Below are positions 39,807 to 51,300 of a stretch of 64,000 nucleotides of DNA, in pieces. The notes under the pieces are model-generated. The model was not told the origin of the DNA. It searched no databases and saw nothing but the letters and a program-made list of their open reading frames with translations. Each line of letters opens with the position of its first letter. The first letter of the stretch is position 1. The DNA comes from Salvia splendens. Its lineage: Eukaryota; Streptophyta; Magnoliopsida; Lamiales; Lamiaceae. The stretch is taken from NCBI RefSeq assembly GCF_004379255.2, contig NC_056053.1, positions 22,316,188 through 22,380,187 of the forward strand, given 5' to 3'. The translations under genes were made by a program, and so were the position numbers.

Positions 39807-41675
39807 TCATACTCCGCCAGCTTCGTCTCCGGCTCCTCGGTGAGGTTCAGCTTCCTTCTCCTTGTCTGCCTCAGCTTCAGCCTCGGCCTCCCTGCTCCCC
39901 CCAGCCTGCTCGGTGCCCCCATCACCGATCAGCAGCACCTCTTGCTCGGCCTGCCTGTCTCCAGTCTGCTGATCAAGCTGCTCGGTCTCACCCTCTCCGT
40001 GGAAAATTGGAGCGGGTGAAACTGGCCCTAAGGAGGCAAAGATAGCCTCCATATTCTCGTCCCGGTCAGCTCGGCAACTACGAACTCGGTCAGCAGAAAG
40101 CAAGACCGAGGACGAAGCAAGCTCCTCAAGGAGCGGCAGACTCTGGAGACGAGCTGCTATCTCTCGGCCGTACAGCGGCAGGACGACTTCGGGCCCCTGC
40201 TCGGCATTATCGGTCATCAGTTTCAGCAGATCACCGACAAAGGCCGAAAATTGATTGCTCAGAAAGAGTTTCTCCGCGAAAGCACGGAGAACCTCCCCTT
40301 GGGCAACCACGGCGGCAGCATCCCTCCGTTTCGTCTGCTCTCGCTGTATGACGAGCTGGTTTTTGGCAAACTGGGCTTCATCCTGGGCCGAGATCCTAGC
40401 AGCTCTGGCCTTCTCAAAGTCTGCCTTAGCCTGTTCGGCCTGGTGACGAGCAGCCGCCAACTTCCTCTGCATCTCAGCATAGTCGCTGGACGCTTTAGAG
40501 AGTTCGACCGCGACGAGCTTGCTGAGCATGCTATTCCTCTGAAAATGGAAAAAGGAAAGAGTCAACAGAGGGGCCACCAAAAAAAACATAGGAAAGAAGC
40601 AAAGCCAAAGAATCAAGAAGAGAAGTTACCTCGGCAAAGTCCGTTGGCCATGCAAAAGGCTCACAGACATGCTCCGAAGGGGGCGCCAAGACGATGTCTC
40701 TCTCCGGCGCTCTTGGGGGCTTCTGGGTCTTCCCCTTCCTCTTTGCCGAAGTGGACTCCGGCTCTTTTGGATCCGAAGAAGAGGTCTTCTGCCTCTTCGG
40801 ATTCTTCTCGGCATCAGGCGCCGAGCTGGTAGCCTTCTGTTTCTCCGGCTCCTTAAGCTCGGAGGATTTGCGGCTAATCTTATTTAGCATGTTCACTGCC
40901 AAAAAGCAAGAAAGCAAGGTTAGTTTTCGCCACAAAAGCAGTAAGGCACAAAAAAGAATTCCTCACCCTCGGTCTCTTCGTCCGAAGACGAGGAGTCGAA
41001 CACGAAGTCGCCCTTGACGAGCTCAGACTCCAGGTACTGCTTCCTAATCATAGGAATCTTATTGAGCTCGCCCTCGAGCTCGTCCAACGGTTCTAACCGA
41101 GGATGAGGAATCACGGACTTCGGCCCTCTCCAGGGAAAGCCCGGAGCCGCTGTCCTATTATAAAAAAAGAAGCGATGTTGCCACTTTGGCCACTTGGTTT
41201 TGCAGAAGGCCCTAAAAGGCTGTAAAGGGATCAAGTAAAACCAAGATCCTTTTCTCTTAAACTGGAAGAAATTAAGGATTGCCCTCAGAGACAGATCCTT
41301 ATCTAACCTACGCAGTTCGGCAGCAAAGGCCGATAAGTGCCTCCAAGAGTTCGGAGTCACCTGACCTAAAGGGAGTTGAAAAAAATCAAGCAGCTCTACA
41401 AAGGCAGGGGGAAGAGGGAAACGAAGCCCGCATTCCAAGCCGGCTTCATAAACGGTGGCGTAACCCTCCGGCGGCGAGTCAGCCCTATGAAGGTCGTCGG
41501 GAATCGCAACCTTCCCCCCAGGAAAAAAATATTTTTCGTGTAGGGATATCACAGTATCCTTACTCAAGATGCTGTGAAAATACTCTACGGTCTTCTCCCC
41601 GGATTCTTTCCGGCTAGAAGACCCCTTATCCCCTTTCCTACCGCTACCTGACTCAGAAGAAGAAGAAGAAGACAT
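39807..41675 (-). CDS. Spliced antisense gene in the long Tat element (568 aa, putative gypsy-type transposon domain)
   Basis: Three minus-strand exons join in frame: 41675-40967, 40895-40630 and 40538-39807 (709+266+732 nt, 569 codons including stop). Both introns (71 and 91 nt) have GT donors and pyrimidine-rich CAG acceptors. Exon 1 begins with a Ser-rich tract and then resembles the plant 'putative gypsy type transposon' domain often found in antisense ORFs of Tat elements (PEGYATVYEAGLECGLRFPL, PFRAFCKTKWPKWQHRFFF). Exon 2 is basic and lysine-rich. Exon 3 is a long Ala/Glu/Gln coiled coil followed by an acidic tail. A TATA-like GATAAATACG lies about 130 nt upstream of the start. Function is unknown. 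Confidence 0.8.
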
Positions 41676-42014
41676 AGTTCTTACTCTTTGAAAGTCTGAA
41701 GAAATTCTGAAGAAATTCTTGAAAGCGGAAGGAAATTTTTACGCGAAAGAGAGAGAATGCAGAAGAAGCAATAGCAAAAGTGTTCAAATGATGAAGAAAG
41801 GACGTATTTATCAGATTCGGAGAAGATTTCAAAATCATCGCACCGTTTCGAATCCCACCTTTTCAGGATTCAACGGCCGGATTTTACTGTCGCATTTAAT
41901 GCAGTCACGCGCAAGGCACGTCCCCTGACGTCAGCCTTCCCCGTACCTTTATCCAGAATGCCGAAGTGACTCGCTTCGCCGAAGTGATTCACTTCGCTTT
42001 TCGGGGGGGGGTAG

Positions 42015-42825
42015 TGATGGGGTACGTACTAAACAAGCCCAATAGCAGTGACGGCCCATCAGCCCAAAGCCCAAGGAAGAGTATCAGTTCGGCATTACCA
42101 AAGAGTTCGGCCCCAGCCTACAGCTCGGTAAAAGCCGACCAATCAAGCTCTACTCTCAGATTGGCAAAAGCTGCTCGGCAATAGCTCAGCAGTTCGGTCC
42201 CCAAGGAAGAGTATCAGTTCGGCATTACCAAAGAGTTCGGCCCCAGCCTACAGCTCGGTAAAAGCCGACCAATCAAGCTCTACTCTCAGATTGGCAAAAG
42301 CTGCTCGGCAATAGTTCAGCAGTTCGGTCTCATTATTCGACCGAACTGGGAGATAGTGGTGTCAACTCATGCAGGATCTCTTGCAGGATAGCGGACCAAA
42401 CAAAGAGATAGTGGACCCATGCAGGATCTCATGACCTCCACGACATCCACGACATAATTACTGATGATGTAAGCCACGACCTACTTAGTGGTGATGTAAG
42501 CCACGACCTAGTTAGTGGTGATGTAAGCCACGACCTAGTTAGTGGTGATGTAAGCCACGACCTAGTTAGTGGTGATGCAAGCCACGATCTTAGTTCAATG
42601 TATAAATAGAACTTAGATCAGATAGAGAAGGCGCTCTAGACATCAAATATCATATAGCAAGTCTGTATTTGTAAGCTGGTAAACCAGATCAAGCAATACA
42701 ATCTTGCCCTCCTTTCTTCCCGTGGACGTAGATTTACCTCAGTAAATCGAACCACGTAATTCCTTGTGTCGTGATCTATATTTATTACCTGCATTTACTA
42801 CCATCAAAAATTCGCCCAGCCATCA
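42015..42825 (+). repeat. 3' LTR of the long Tat element
   Basis: 811 bp and nearly identical to 31697-32507, including the 130-bp duplication and the 27-bp repeats (42466-42600). It is preceded by a run of nine G plus TAG. Confidence 0.95.
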
Positions 42826-43520
42826 TCAAGCATGCCTAGTCAGTGAAAGGGTGTACTGTTACATAGATCCGAAGCAGAAGACAGGTGTCGCCTTCAACAT
42901 TCTTGGACGCGTGCAAGGATTATGTTCGGGCAGCCACTACTCTCAGATAAGCACGCTGTCTGAAAAACAGAAGGCATATTTCATACAATCTGAGTATCCT
43001 ATTTTGAGCATATTGAGTAAGTCTTTCTTACTAAATCTGTTGAATAACAGGTTGATGCTGAGAAACTGTTAGCCTCAGCTTACCAAAACTGGAACGAGGT
43101 GAAGGCCTTGGATGTCCAGAATTCTGTCCAACAGCATTTACATGAGTTAACTGAAATGGTGGGTGGATCGACCTCAGCAATGAACTCGTGCGGGGAAGAT
43201 GTTGTTGGATCCATGGATGATGAAATAGACGCTGTATATGATGCTGCGATGCAAAGCCCTCACGACTGGCCTTGGAGTCTTTGAAGGCTTGAGGAGCGAG
43301 TCGAATGGTGATGAGCCTCGGATCGTTGTTGGTAGTGGCAATTCACCAAGAATGTTGAGATAAGTGGTGTGTGTATCCAAATAGTTGTCTCTGAGGAGAA
43401 GAGTGGCCTTGTTGCATCTTACCTCGACTTAACCACACCTATCCAAATGGTTTGCCCATTATTAATGGAGTAACGGATTTATAAGCTGAACACTTTTTTT
43501 TTCAAATCAAGTTAGAAAAA

Positions 43521-46292
43521 TGTCACGACCGCCCTTACTAAGTATAGTGAAAACGGGGGAAACGTGACGAGGGGAGGGACTAAGGAGCAGGGAAGAAGAA
43601 GGGAAAAACAATGAAAGACGACAATAAAGGACGACATTTAATATGAAAACTCAAATAAACCTCCAAAAGAAATATTAATAAGCAGCGGGTTAATATCCCA
43701 AGGTAAATAATGTCATAACATAGTGTGGGGAAAAATGAAAGACTTTATCAAGAACGGTTCGAAACAAGGCAATGGAAAAACAAGTATCAAAGGAGAGTCA
43801 TAAGATGACACCCATGTATGAAGACACGACGCATCCGGGAATTCCTAAAGCTCACTCAACATCCATCGCAACATCCCGCTCAACCTGCAAAATTTTAAAA
43901 AGAAATGCAGGGCTGAGTACTTGTTGTACTCAATGGGCTCATGCCGAAAACATTTTATAACAGTTATGTCATCCAAACCAGTGAACTCGAGTTTTACATG
44001 TAGTTAAGAAATATCATCGAGAACACAAAAACATTTTCATAGTCTGGCCAGACAAAACAATCTCCCAACTTTCTCATCAATCAATCAAACAATCACATCT
44101 TCTTACCATAGTGCGACGAAAGTGTGGCCACACCACGAGACCGGCCGACTTGCAAGGACGGCTCACGATCCCCTCTGTGTACACAGCCTGATAGGGTTTG
44201 CGGCCCTACTCAGACCCGAGTTCGCTTATCATAGCCCTATAGCCTAATGGAGTGAACTCACAAACTAGGCATCAAGCACAATCTCAACATAGCCCTATAG
44301 CCTAACGGAACAAGCTCAAACGAGCTAGGCATCAGACAACAATCTCAACATCAAAACAATCACTGCATGACATAACACTTTAAACCACTCTTATAGCTCC
44401 ACAATGATACTTTGGAAACGTAAAAGAGTTTAGTAAAGAAAGCCCACCTCGATTGCTTACAAACACGGTTAACAACTTTATTGAAATCCTTGCTCTTCGT
44501 ACCCACGTACGCACAACAACCCTTATCAACATCATAACCACATAATACAACACAATCAGCCTTCCATCAATACAATTTATCATGCATGTCCTATCGTTCC
44601 TTTCATCGTTTTCTTAAATTGCACATCCCAAACGTTCACCAACATAAGAAAACACCCCATAGTATACCTCAACGTATAACACATAACCACTCCATAAGAT
44701 ACGTTCCTTAATCACACATGCATCATGTAATTCATTCAAACTTGACCACATGTATTATTTTAACATGACAGAAATCTGGCAGAACTGCGCAGTCGTTTTG
44801 TAAAAATCATTAAAAATCCATCCGACCTCCGATGGGGCTGAAATTTTACCACAACACGGTAGACACATCAAAGATCATCCAGTTAAAATTTCACATCAAA
44901 ATCACATCTTTAGGTCGGTAAAATCAAAAATGAAACTCACTGGACGAGAATACAAATTCTGATAGAACTGCGCAGTTAACTTTAAAAATTCATTAAAAAT
45001 TCATATTTCGTCAAAAGAGGCTAAAATTTATACACAACACAGAAGACATCTCAAATTTTACTCAGTTAAAAATTCGTGCCAAAATACGATCGTTTGGTCA
45101 GTCAAACACACGTCGGAATCCACTGTCCAAACACCACAGTTTTCAGGTTTCACAATTTCAAAATTAGGGTTTCTTCCTCATTTATCCAAACACAATTTTT
45201 CATGCTTCTAACACATAATCATGCTTCAAAAAGATCTCACAACCATGTTCTCATATATTCACATAGTATTCACCAACGAATCATCCACAAACTCATTCAT
45301 ACACATCAATAAACGCATATAAAAATACTTTCTCATGCAACCATCAATTCCAACCGATTAATTTTTAGATCTACGATTTCTACACTCGCTATATGCATGA
45401 GAGGTTCAAAAACTATGGATTCAAAGGTAATAATGAGAAGGATGAATCAAAGAATACCTTTCTCTTGAAAAACAATCTGTAGAAACAACGAATGGCTCGA
45501 TTCTTCAATGATTCTTGAGTTTCCAACTCCAAACCGAAGCAAGATTGGAGAATTTGTGAAGGATTGGTGGAGAAGGAGAAGGAGAAAGGGAAAAACGTGT
45601 GGGAGAGAGGAGAGGGAGAGAAAAATGCGTTGAAATAATGGGGCTAGGGTTTGGGTTTCTCTCTTTTTTATTGGCTAGGATTAAACCCACACTTAAAAAA
45701 AACAAATAAAAAAATGTGAAAGAATTATAGAGGAAAAAGGAAATAGGTGTGTACTTAGGGAGTAAGCAAAGGAATATTTAAATCCACAATTAAAATAGGA
45801 ATGAGATTTAAATTTGGTAAGATATGTAAGATTTAATTGGATTTTAATTCAAGGAATGAGACAAATACCAATTAAATCCAAAAAATAATTCCTTCTCCTA
45901 TTTACAAGGAGAAATCGAAAATCTCAAGGGATGGCCAAGGGGTCGAAAATCATGTAGAATAGCATAGGGATAATTTGGCTCGGATTTAATTTGGATAAAT
46001 CTCCCAAAGCAATTAATTAAATCCGAGAAGAAAATATTGTTTCCAATATATAGGGGGCGTGAAAATTTCAAATAAAATGGCTAGAATGATTATGCATTAT
46101 CCCATTTAATTTAATTCACACATTGGAAGCTTAATCACATTAACTCACATAACTCACAACTAATTTCACACATAATTAACTCAAACGCAAAGAGACTCAA
46201 TTTCCACAAAAGAAATTCTCATTCAACGTCCACATTAATTAAAATAAAATAGTCATCAAATAAAAAAAATCACAAATTTTCGGGGTGTTACA
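43521..46292 (-). repeat. Probable solo LTR, about 2.77 kb
   Basis: The minus strand begins TGTAACACCCCGAAAATTTG and ends GGGCGGTCGTGACA, end signatures seen in long LTRs of plant Ty3/gypsy elements. No PBS, PPT or coding region adjoins either end. The flanks are A-rich (AAAAA at 43516-43520, AAAAT at 46293-46297), so the target duplication is only approximate. Inside, a roughly 175-bp block containing GCAGAACTGCGCAGT is imperfectly duplicated (about 44765-44940 and 44945-45110). A short CATAGCCCTATAGCCTAA motif occurs twice near 44231-44310. Confidence 0.7.
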
Positions 46293-46320
46293 AAAATAAT
46301 GGGCCAAAATATTAAAATAA

Positions 46321-46601
<281 letters not shown>

Positions 46602-46908
46602 CCACATTATATATGCACTTTTTCCACACGCTGTTGATTACATTAACACAACATTTTCGTTATATGGCAGTTGGTGAGAAGCCAATCATAACAGTACAGA
46701 AAAGATACTTCCAATAACGAATTTTTGCTATTTATCAAAAGCCAATCACATCGTCTTATTTTATCTGCGCCCCAAATTTAAGGGCACGCGTTTACGAGCG
46801 CGTGAATCAATTACTCGTACGGTGGCGTGTATTAATTTTTAAATTCATTTACATAATGGATGGCCCCGATTGGCTGAAATGGTCAAACTTTTCGGCAATG
46901 TAGTTTTA
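46602..46908. other. Intergenic, no gene seen
   Basis: Unique-looking DNA with a cluster of CGCG-containing motifs at about 46784-46804 (GCACGCGTTTACGAGCGCGTG). No coding region or RNA gene is evident. Confidence 0.6.
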
Positions 46909-47573
46909 TACTGTCCACCAAAAATATGACATATTGTCAATGATACAGTTTTAATGTCAAATTGATAAAGTAAGAGAGAAGGGAAAAAAGTAAGAGAAAA
47001 GTAATGTTAGTGGAATGTGAGATCCATATTATTAGTAAGAGAGAAGAGAAAAAAGTGAGAGAAAAATTATTGAAAACTTTCATTTTTTAAATGTGCTCTA
47101 TTTTTCGTAGACAACCAACAATGGTAAATGTGCTCTATTTTTTGTGGACGGAGGGAGTATTTCATTTGTCCTATTATAAGTGAAAAGTTTTCCTATTTAT
47201 GTTATCTCACTAAAAATGAAATATTTCTAAAAATGGAAACAACATTCTCTATTTTTTATTCTCTTTTACTTTACTTTCTCTTCATTAACTCACAAAGCAA
47301 CACTACATAAAATTCCGTACCGAAAACTAAATGGAGTATTTCATATTTAATGGGACGGAGGGAGTATAATCTTTCCATCCCATAAAAGATGTCTCATTCT
47401 TTGGAAGACACGAAATTTTATACAGCTTTATGTTGTGTGTTAAATAGAGAGAGTAAAGTAAGAGATAGTGAATAAAGTACAGATAAATGTATTTCCAATT
47501 TTAGTAATGAGTCATCTTTGTTGAGAAAATCTAAAGAAGAAAGTGAATAATCTTCAGTGGGATGGAGTGAGTA
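46909..47573. mobile_element. Chain of three Stowaway-like MITEs sharing TA borders
   Basis: Three elements abut end to end: about 46909-47159 (ends TACTGTCCACCAAAAATA and TTTTGTGGACGGAGGGAGTA), about 47158-47366 (right end GGGACGGAGGGAGTA) and about 47365-47573 (ends CTTTCCATCCCATAAAAGA and GTGGGATGGAGTGAGTA). Each shares its TA border with the next. All are noncoding. Confidence 0.7.
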
Positions 47574-47700
47574 TTACTTATGTCCGCCCCATAATAAGAA
47601 TCACATTTCACTTTTATCAGAAATGGTAAGTATGTCCCACATTCCACTAAGTCACATCACTCACATTTATTTTAAAATTAATAAAAAAAAATTGAACAAG
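47572..47700. mobile_element. Half or decayed MITE
   Basis: Begins TACTTATGTCCGCCCCATAATAAGAATCAC, resembling one end of the neighbouring Stowaway-like elements. I cannot find a clear second end. Confidence 0.4.
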
Positions 47701-48029
47701 TCATATTCCACTAACTTTTCCAACCCATTATTCTTTACATTTCTTAAAAATTTTTTTAAGTAATTATCTATTTATATATACTATTTCGATCAAGTAATTG
47801 GGTTTGTATGGAAATTTTTTTCAACATATTACAATATTTTTAATAAAATATTTAGCTTACTAAATAGATACTACACCTTAGTTCAGCCTAAATTAATGAT
47901 ATTGTCATATTGACAAGATAAAGCTGTTACACCGTGATGATTAAATTCAATAAGCTTCCATTTAGGGGTTTGATTGGATTTTTGCTATTCAAATTCAATA
48001 AAGCTGTACTATAGTTTTCTTTTTAAAGT

Positions 48030-48193
48030 TACTACAACTTCATCCGTTCCATATTAATAGAGTTATTTTGCTATATTAAGAAGTTTTAACTTAGTTTTGA
48101 GTTATTTCTATTTTTGATTCTTACTTTATTCACCGTATATTTCACACATTAAACTAAAAAAAATGTCTCCATTAGCAAAGGAGAAGGAAGTAA
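48030..48193. mobile_element. Degenerate Stowaway-like MITE
   Basis: Left end CTTCATCCGTTCCATATTAA and right end complementary to CTTCCTTCTCCTTTGCTAAT form imperfect inverted ends about 160 bp apart. It sits about 180 bp upstream of the intact CBP60 start codon. Confidence 0.55.
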
Positions 48194-48286
48194 TTCATAA
48201 ATTTACTGCCAAATGAAGTAAAATTATAGATATGCCTCAACAATTCCAATGTAGTCGAGTGTGTAGGTAGATGTATCACTCAATTT

Positions 48287-48323
48287 ACGCGTTTTGGCCG
48301 CCACTTTCCGATATGTATAAATA
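48287..48323 (+). promoter_or_regulatory. CGCG box and TATA box of the intact CBP60 gene
   Basis: ACGCGT at 48287-48292 fits the CAMTA-type CGCG box (VCGCGB). TATAAATA at 48316-48323 is 54 nt upstream of the ATG and is the only good TATA box nearby. In Arabidopsis, CAMTA factors control CBP60g and SARD1 through such boxes; the same control here is an inference. Confidence 0.55.
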
Positions 48324-48376
48324 CTTCCAAGATAAAAGCCATTTGTTGTCAGTAGTTGCCAATTTTGTGGAGAGAG

Positions 48377-51300
48377 ATGAGGAGTGATGAAAATGGTGCT
48401 TCATCAGAGCAGCTTGGGCAAGCTCTTGATCAAATCGTTAGAAGGTATAAGTCGATTCTGAGAAAAAATTCCTCTTTGATTTGGGTGTTTCTTGCTGATT
48501 TACTTCTGCTTACTTCATTTCTTCTTTTTTTGTGAAGTTGATTTATGAATTCAGAACTTACATGAGCTTGTGTTTTTATCTGTATATAGCCGTTGACTTA
48601 CCTTTTGCTTTGCTCCGAATCTTCAATTTATGGATTCTTGATCTTAATTTAGTAGTACCATTGTGTGTGTGTTTCTTTTCTTGCTTTGTTTTTGAATTGT
48701 AGCATTTGGGCTCAGCTTATTAAAGGTTAATTGTTGTTATCATCACTTTTAGAATTTAGACTAAATTCCCTTTTGCTTTTTAGTTTCCCCTTCTGTTATG
48801 TTTAGATATTATTCCAACTTTCTGATTCATCATACTTTTGAGGATCTAAAAGAACCTCATGTGGATTCTGATGCTGCCCAATTTTGGTAAATAGAAAGCT
48901 GGAAGTTGCCATAATTGGGAATCTTTCATCTCTTCATTCTTGATCATATTGTTACTTTTTTTTTTTTTTTTGCTCGGCTACTCCCTTTATGATAGGATAA
49001 TGGAGAAACAGATTAAACCTATGGTGTTACCAATGGTTAGACAACAAGTAAGGTCAATGGTCGTCACTATCGTTCAACAAGAGGTAGTACCTGTTGTTGA
49101 GGATCTAATTCGTAAAGTGGTGAGTTTCGCATCTTCTTTTCCGTGTCTGTTTAGTGCTATGTTTCCATTTTGTAAGAGGATGTCTGAACATCATGAATTG
49201 GTTATTATGTTATAAAAAGATATCACTTCACGAGAGTCGGCTTAACTTAACCCTTAGCCTAGCTTGAGTTACGTCTCAAACTTCGCCCAATGTCTTTTTT
49301 GCATTAGATAGCTAAAGTTGAGATTCATGAATCAGAGCCTATTGTACTTCAAGGTATAGATAGCTTTCTTGAAATCTTCAAGTTGTTATGAAGCTCAATG
49401 TTTTTCAGTCTTCGGTAATTTATCATGGTTAATCGGAGAACTAAGGCTATTTTGTTCAATATTCTTTGTTTTAGATAAAAGAGGCTCTTCAAGAGCATGT
49501 TGAAGAGAGGCCTTCGAATGGAGGGACACGGTGAGAATTACGATATTGGTTATCTCTTATATTCCGATCAACAGCGCTGACAAGATCAAGAAAAAGGCCC
49601 ATATTTGTGGTTGATAACGAATTCTTGTATCGTTTCCTATGTGTTCATAGGAATGACTTGCCAGAGGAAAGGAGTTTACAGCTGAAGTTCGTATATGATA
49701 CAGTATCCAATACTGTGACAGGCGAGGAGCTTAAAGGGATAAATGACAAATGGCTGAAGTTGGTTCTGGTTGATTCAGGCGGGAATACCGTGACCTGTGG
49801 CTGCGGATCTGATGCAAAGGTGGAGATACTACTTCTTGACGTAAATGAAAATGGCGGTGAAGATAACATGAGTCTTGAAAATTTCGATAGACGCATCATT
49901 CAAACGGGAGAAAAGAAGAAGCCTCACTTTGCTAAAAGTGTCCATATATCTCTCAAGGAAGGCGTTGCAGATTTGAATGGTCTCAAACTGGGACATGACA
50001 AAGACCGGATCAAGAAGTATAGCTGCAGGCTTGGGGCGAGGATCGCGCAGAACCTTGACAGAACTACAGTGCTTGAGGCGTGGACCGCACCATTTACGGT
50101 CATAGATAAGCATGACAAATGTAAGTCTTCCTCACAACAAGTAATAACTGTTTCATCTATAGATTTATGTAAAGATCAAGGCATTAAAATTTACTCTTAA
50201 AGAAGATATCCATATAACAGCTGGTTTCCTTTTGCAGACAATGACAAACATCCTTGTCCATCTCTTTCTTCTGAGGTCTGGAGATTGGATGGAATCGGCA
50301 GGAATGGCAACCCATGTGGTCGCCTGAAAAAGGAAAGCATCAAGACTGTGCAGGATTTTTTGTTTTGGTTCCATGTCAATCCTGAGAAGCTCCAAGAAAA
50401 AGTAATAGTCCTCGTCTACTCTTTATACGCGTTCGATTTACCAAGTGTTGTCATCATATTTTGCTTGTTTGTCGCCTGTGCTATTGTTTTGGCTTTAGAA
50501 TTGAAATATATGCAAACAACAATCTTCACACTTAGAGGGCATTCGATATTAAAAAAACTGCTCGTATATATGGCATGAGAAATATAAATCTTTGTAATAT
50601 GCGTACAGATATTATGTGTTGGTGATTGCAAATGGAAGACAATAGTCAGTCATGCTCAGAAATGCAACATTGATTGTAAAAGGATGTTTTCTCACAAATC
50701 TTCAACTGAACCTCAAACCTGTGTTATTTATGATGCTGTGGGAAAACTCAAGGGTGGTATTATCGAGTCCCACTTTGTTCCAATTGATGATATGCCTTCT
50801 GATGAAAAGGTGGTGCCCTTTTTGTGATTAGCTTTCTTTGTGCAACTGTGGTAATATCTCCTACTAATGAATTGTTGATTCCTAAATAGGATCGTGCACG
50901 TGAGTTACTCAGATATGTGTTAGAGGAACCGTCTGCATTTGTAGAACGATACGACGACTTCTTGGAAGATGAAGGGTCCCTTTTAAAGAAGTTTCCATAC
51001 AGATCATTGCAGCACAGTGTTCTCACCGTTTCTGAAGATATGAATGAAAATCATACTTCATCGTCTCAGAGCATCATCGCTGCTAATAACTCGTATGCTT
51101 GTGGGCCTTCCGGCTCTCTTGGATCAATAGAAATGGGAGAGCTATCCAACTCTCGCGCCTTTTCTACTGATCTTCATACATTAGGTCAGATCTCACTGCA
51201 TCTTATAACTAGTGTGTGCCACAAGTAGTTAGATCTTTAATCTAAAGTTGATGAATTCCAGATTACGAGACTCCATTATGTTTCGAGAACAATTCTTCAC

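Larger units (their letters stand above)
31697..42825 (+). mobile_element. Long-subfamily Tat element (11.1 kb) with antisense gene, inserted in a CBP60 exon
   Basis: Complete element with 811-bp LTRs (31697-32507 and 42015-42825) that differ at one base I could find (near 32305/42623). Target duplication TCAAG is at 31692-31696 and 42826-42830. Internal order: PBS from 32509, intact gag-protease, intact pol, then a 4-kb 3' region with tandem repeats and a spliced antisense gene, and a PPT with nine G. Both sense ORFs are open, so the copy is potentially autonomous. Insertion interrupts the CBP60 exon in the same orientation as the gene. Confidence 0.96.
30278..43284 (+). pseudogene. CBP60-like calmodulin-binding protein gene split by a Tat element
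   Basis: CBP60 proteins are plant transcription regulators of immune genes, many of which bind calmodulin. Exons with consistent phases: 30278-30326, 30395-30447, 30521-30954, 31031-31191, 31645-31696 continuing at 42831-42973, and 43051-43284. They encode a CBP60 core (LEFRNRIARMILTGEEIKGE, QLHRGVAKINNLKIRN, YTVEDFLIRLLIDPQSLKS) and a C-terminal part ending in PHDWPWSL. The Tat element at 31697-42825 sits inside the fifth of these exons with target duplication TCAAG. The intron after 42973 would need a GC donor. Apart from the insertion every exon is open, so disruption looks recent. The first exons and start codon are not identified. Confidence 0.9.

Noticed and set aside
43099..43284. Independent small gene
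   Set aside because: It is the last exon of the CBP60-like gene; upstream codons from 43051 are in the same frame.
43521..46292. Region as a host gene with antisense ORFs
   Set aside because: No coding frame longer than about 80 codons with family similarity. The ends and internal duplications fit an LTR.
49308..49353. Possible extra exon in the intact CBP60 gene (IAKVEIHESEPIVLQ)
   Set aside because: It is flanked by plausible splice sites, but its 46 nt would shift the frame into a stop in the next exon. Skipping it joins RKV to IKEALQEHV in frame.
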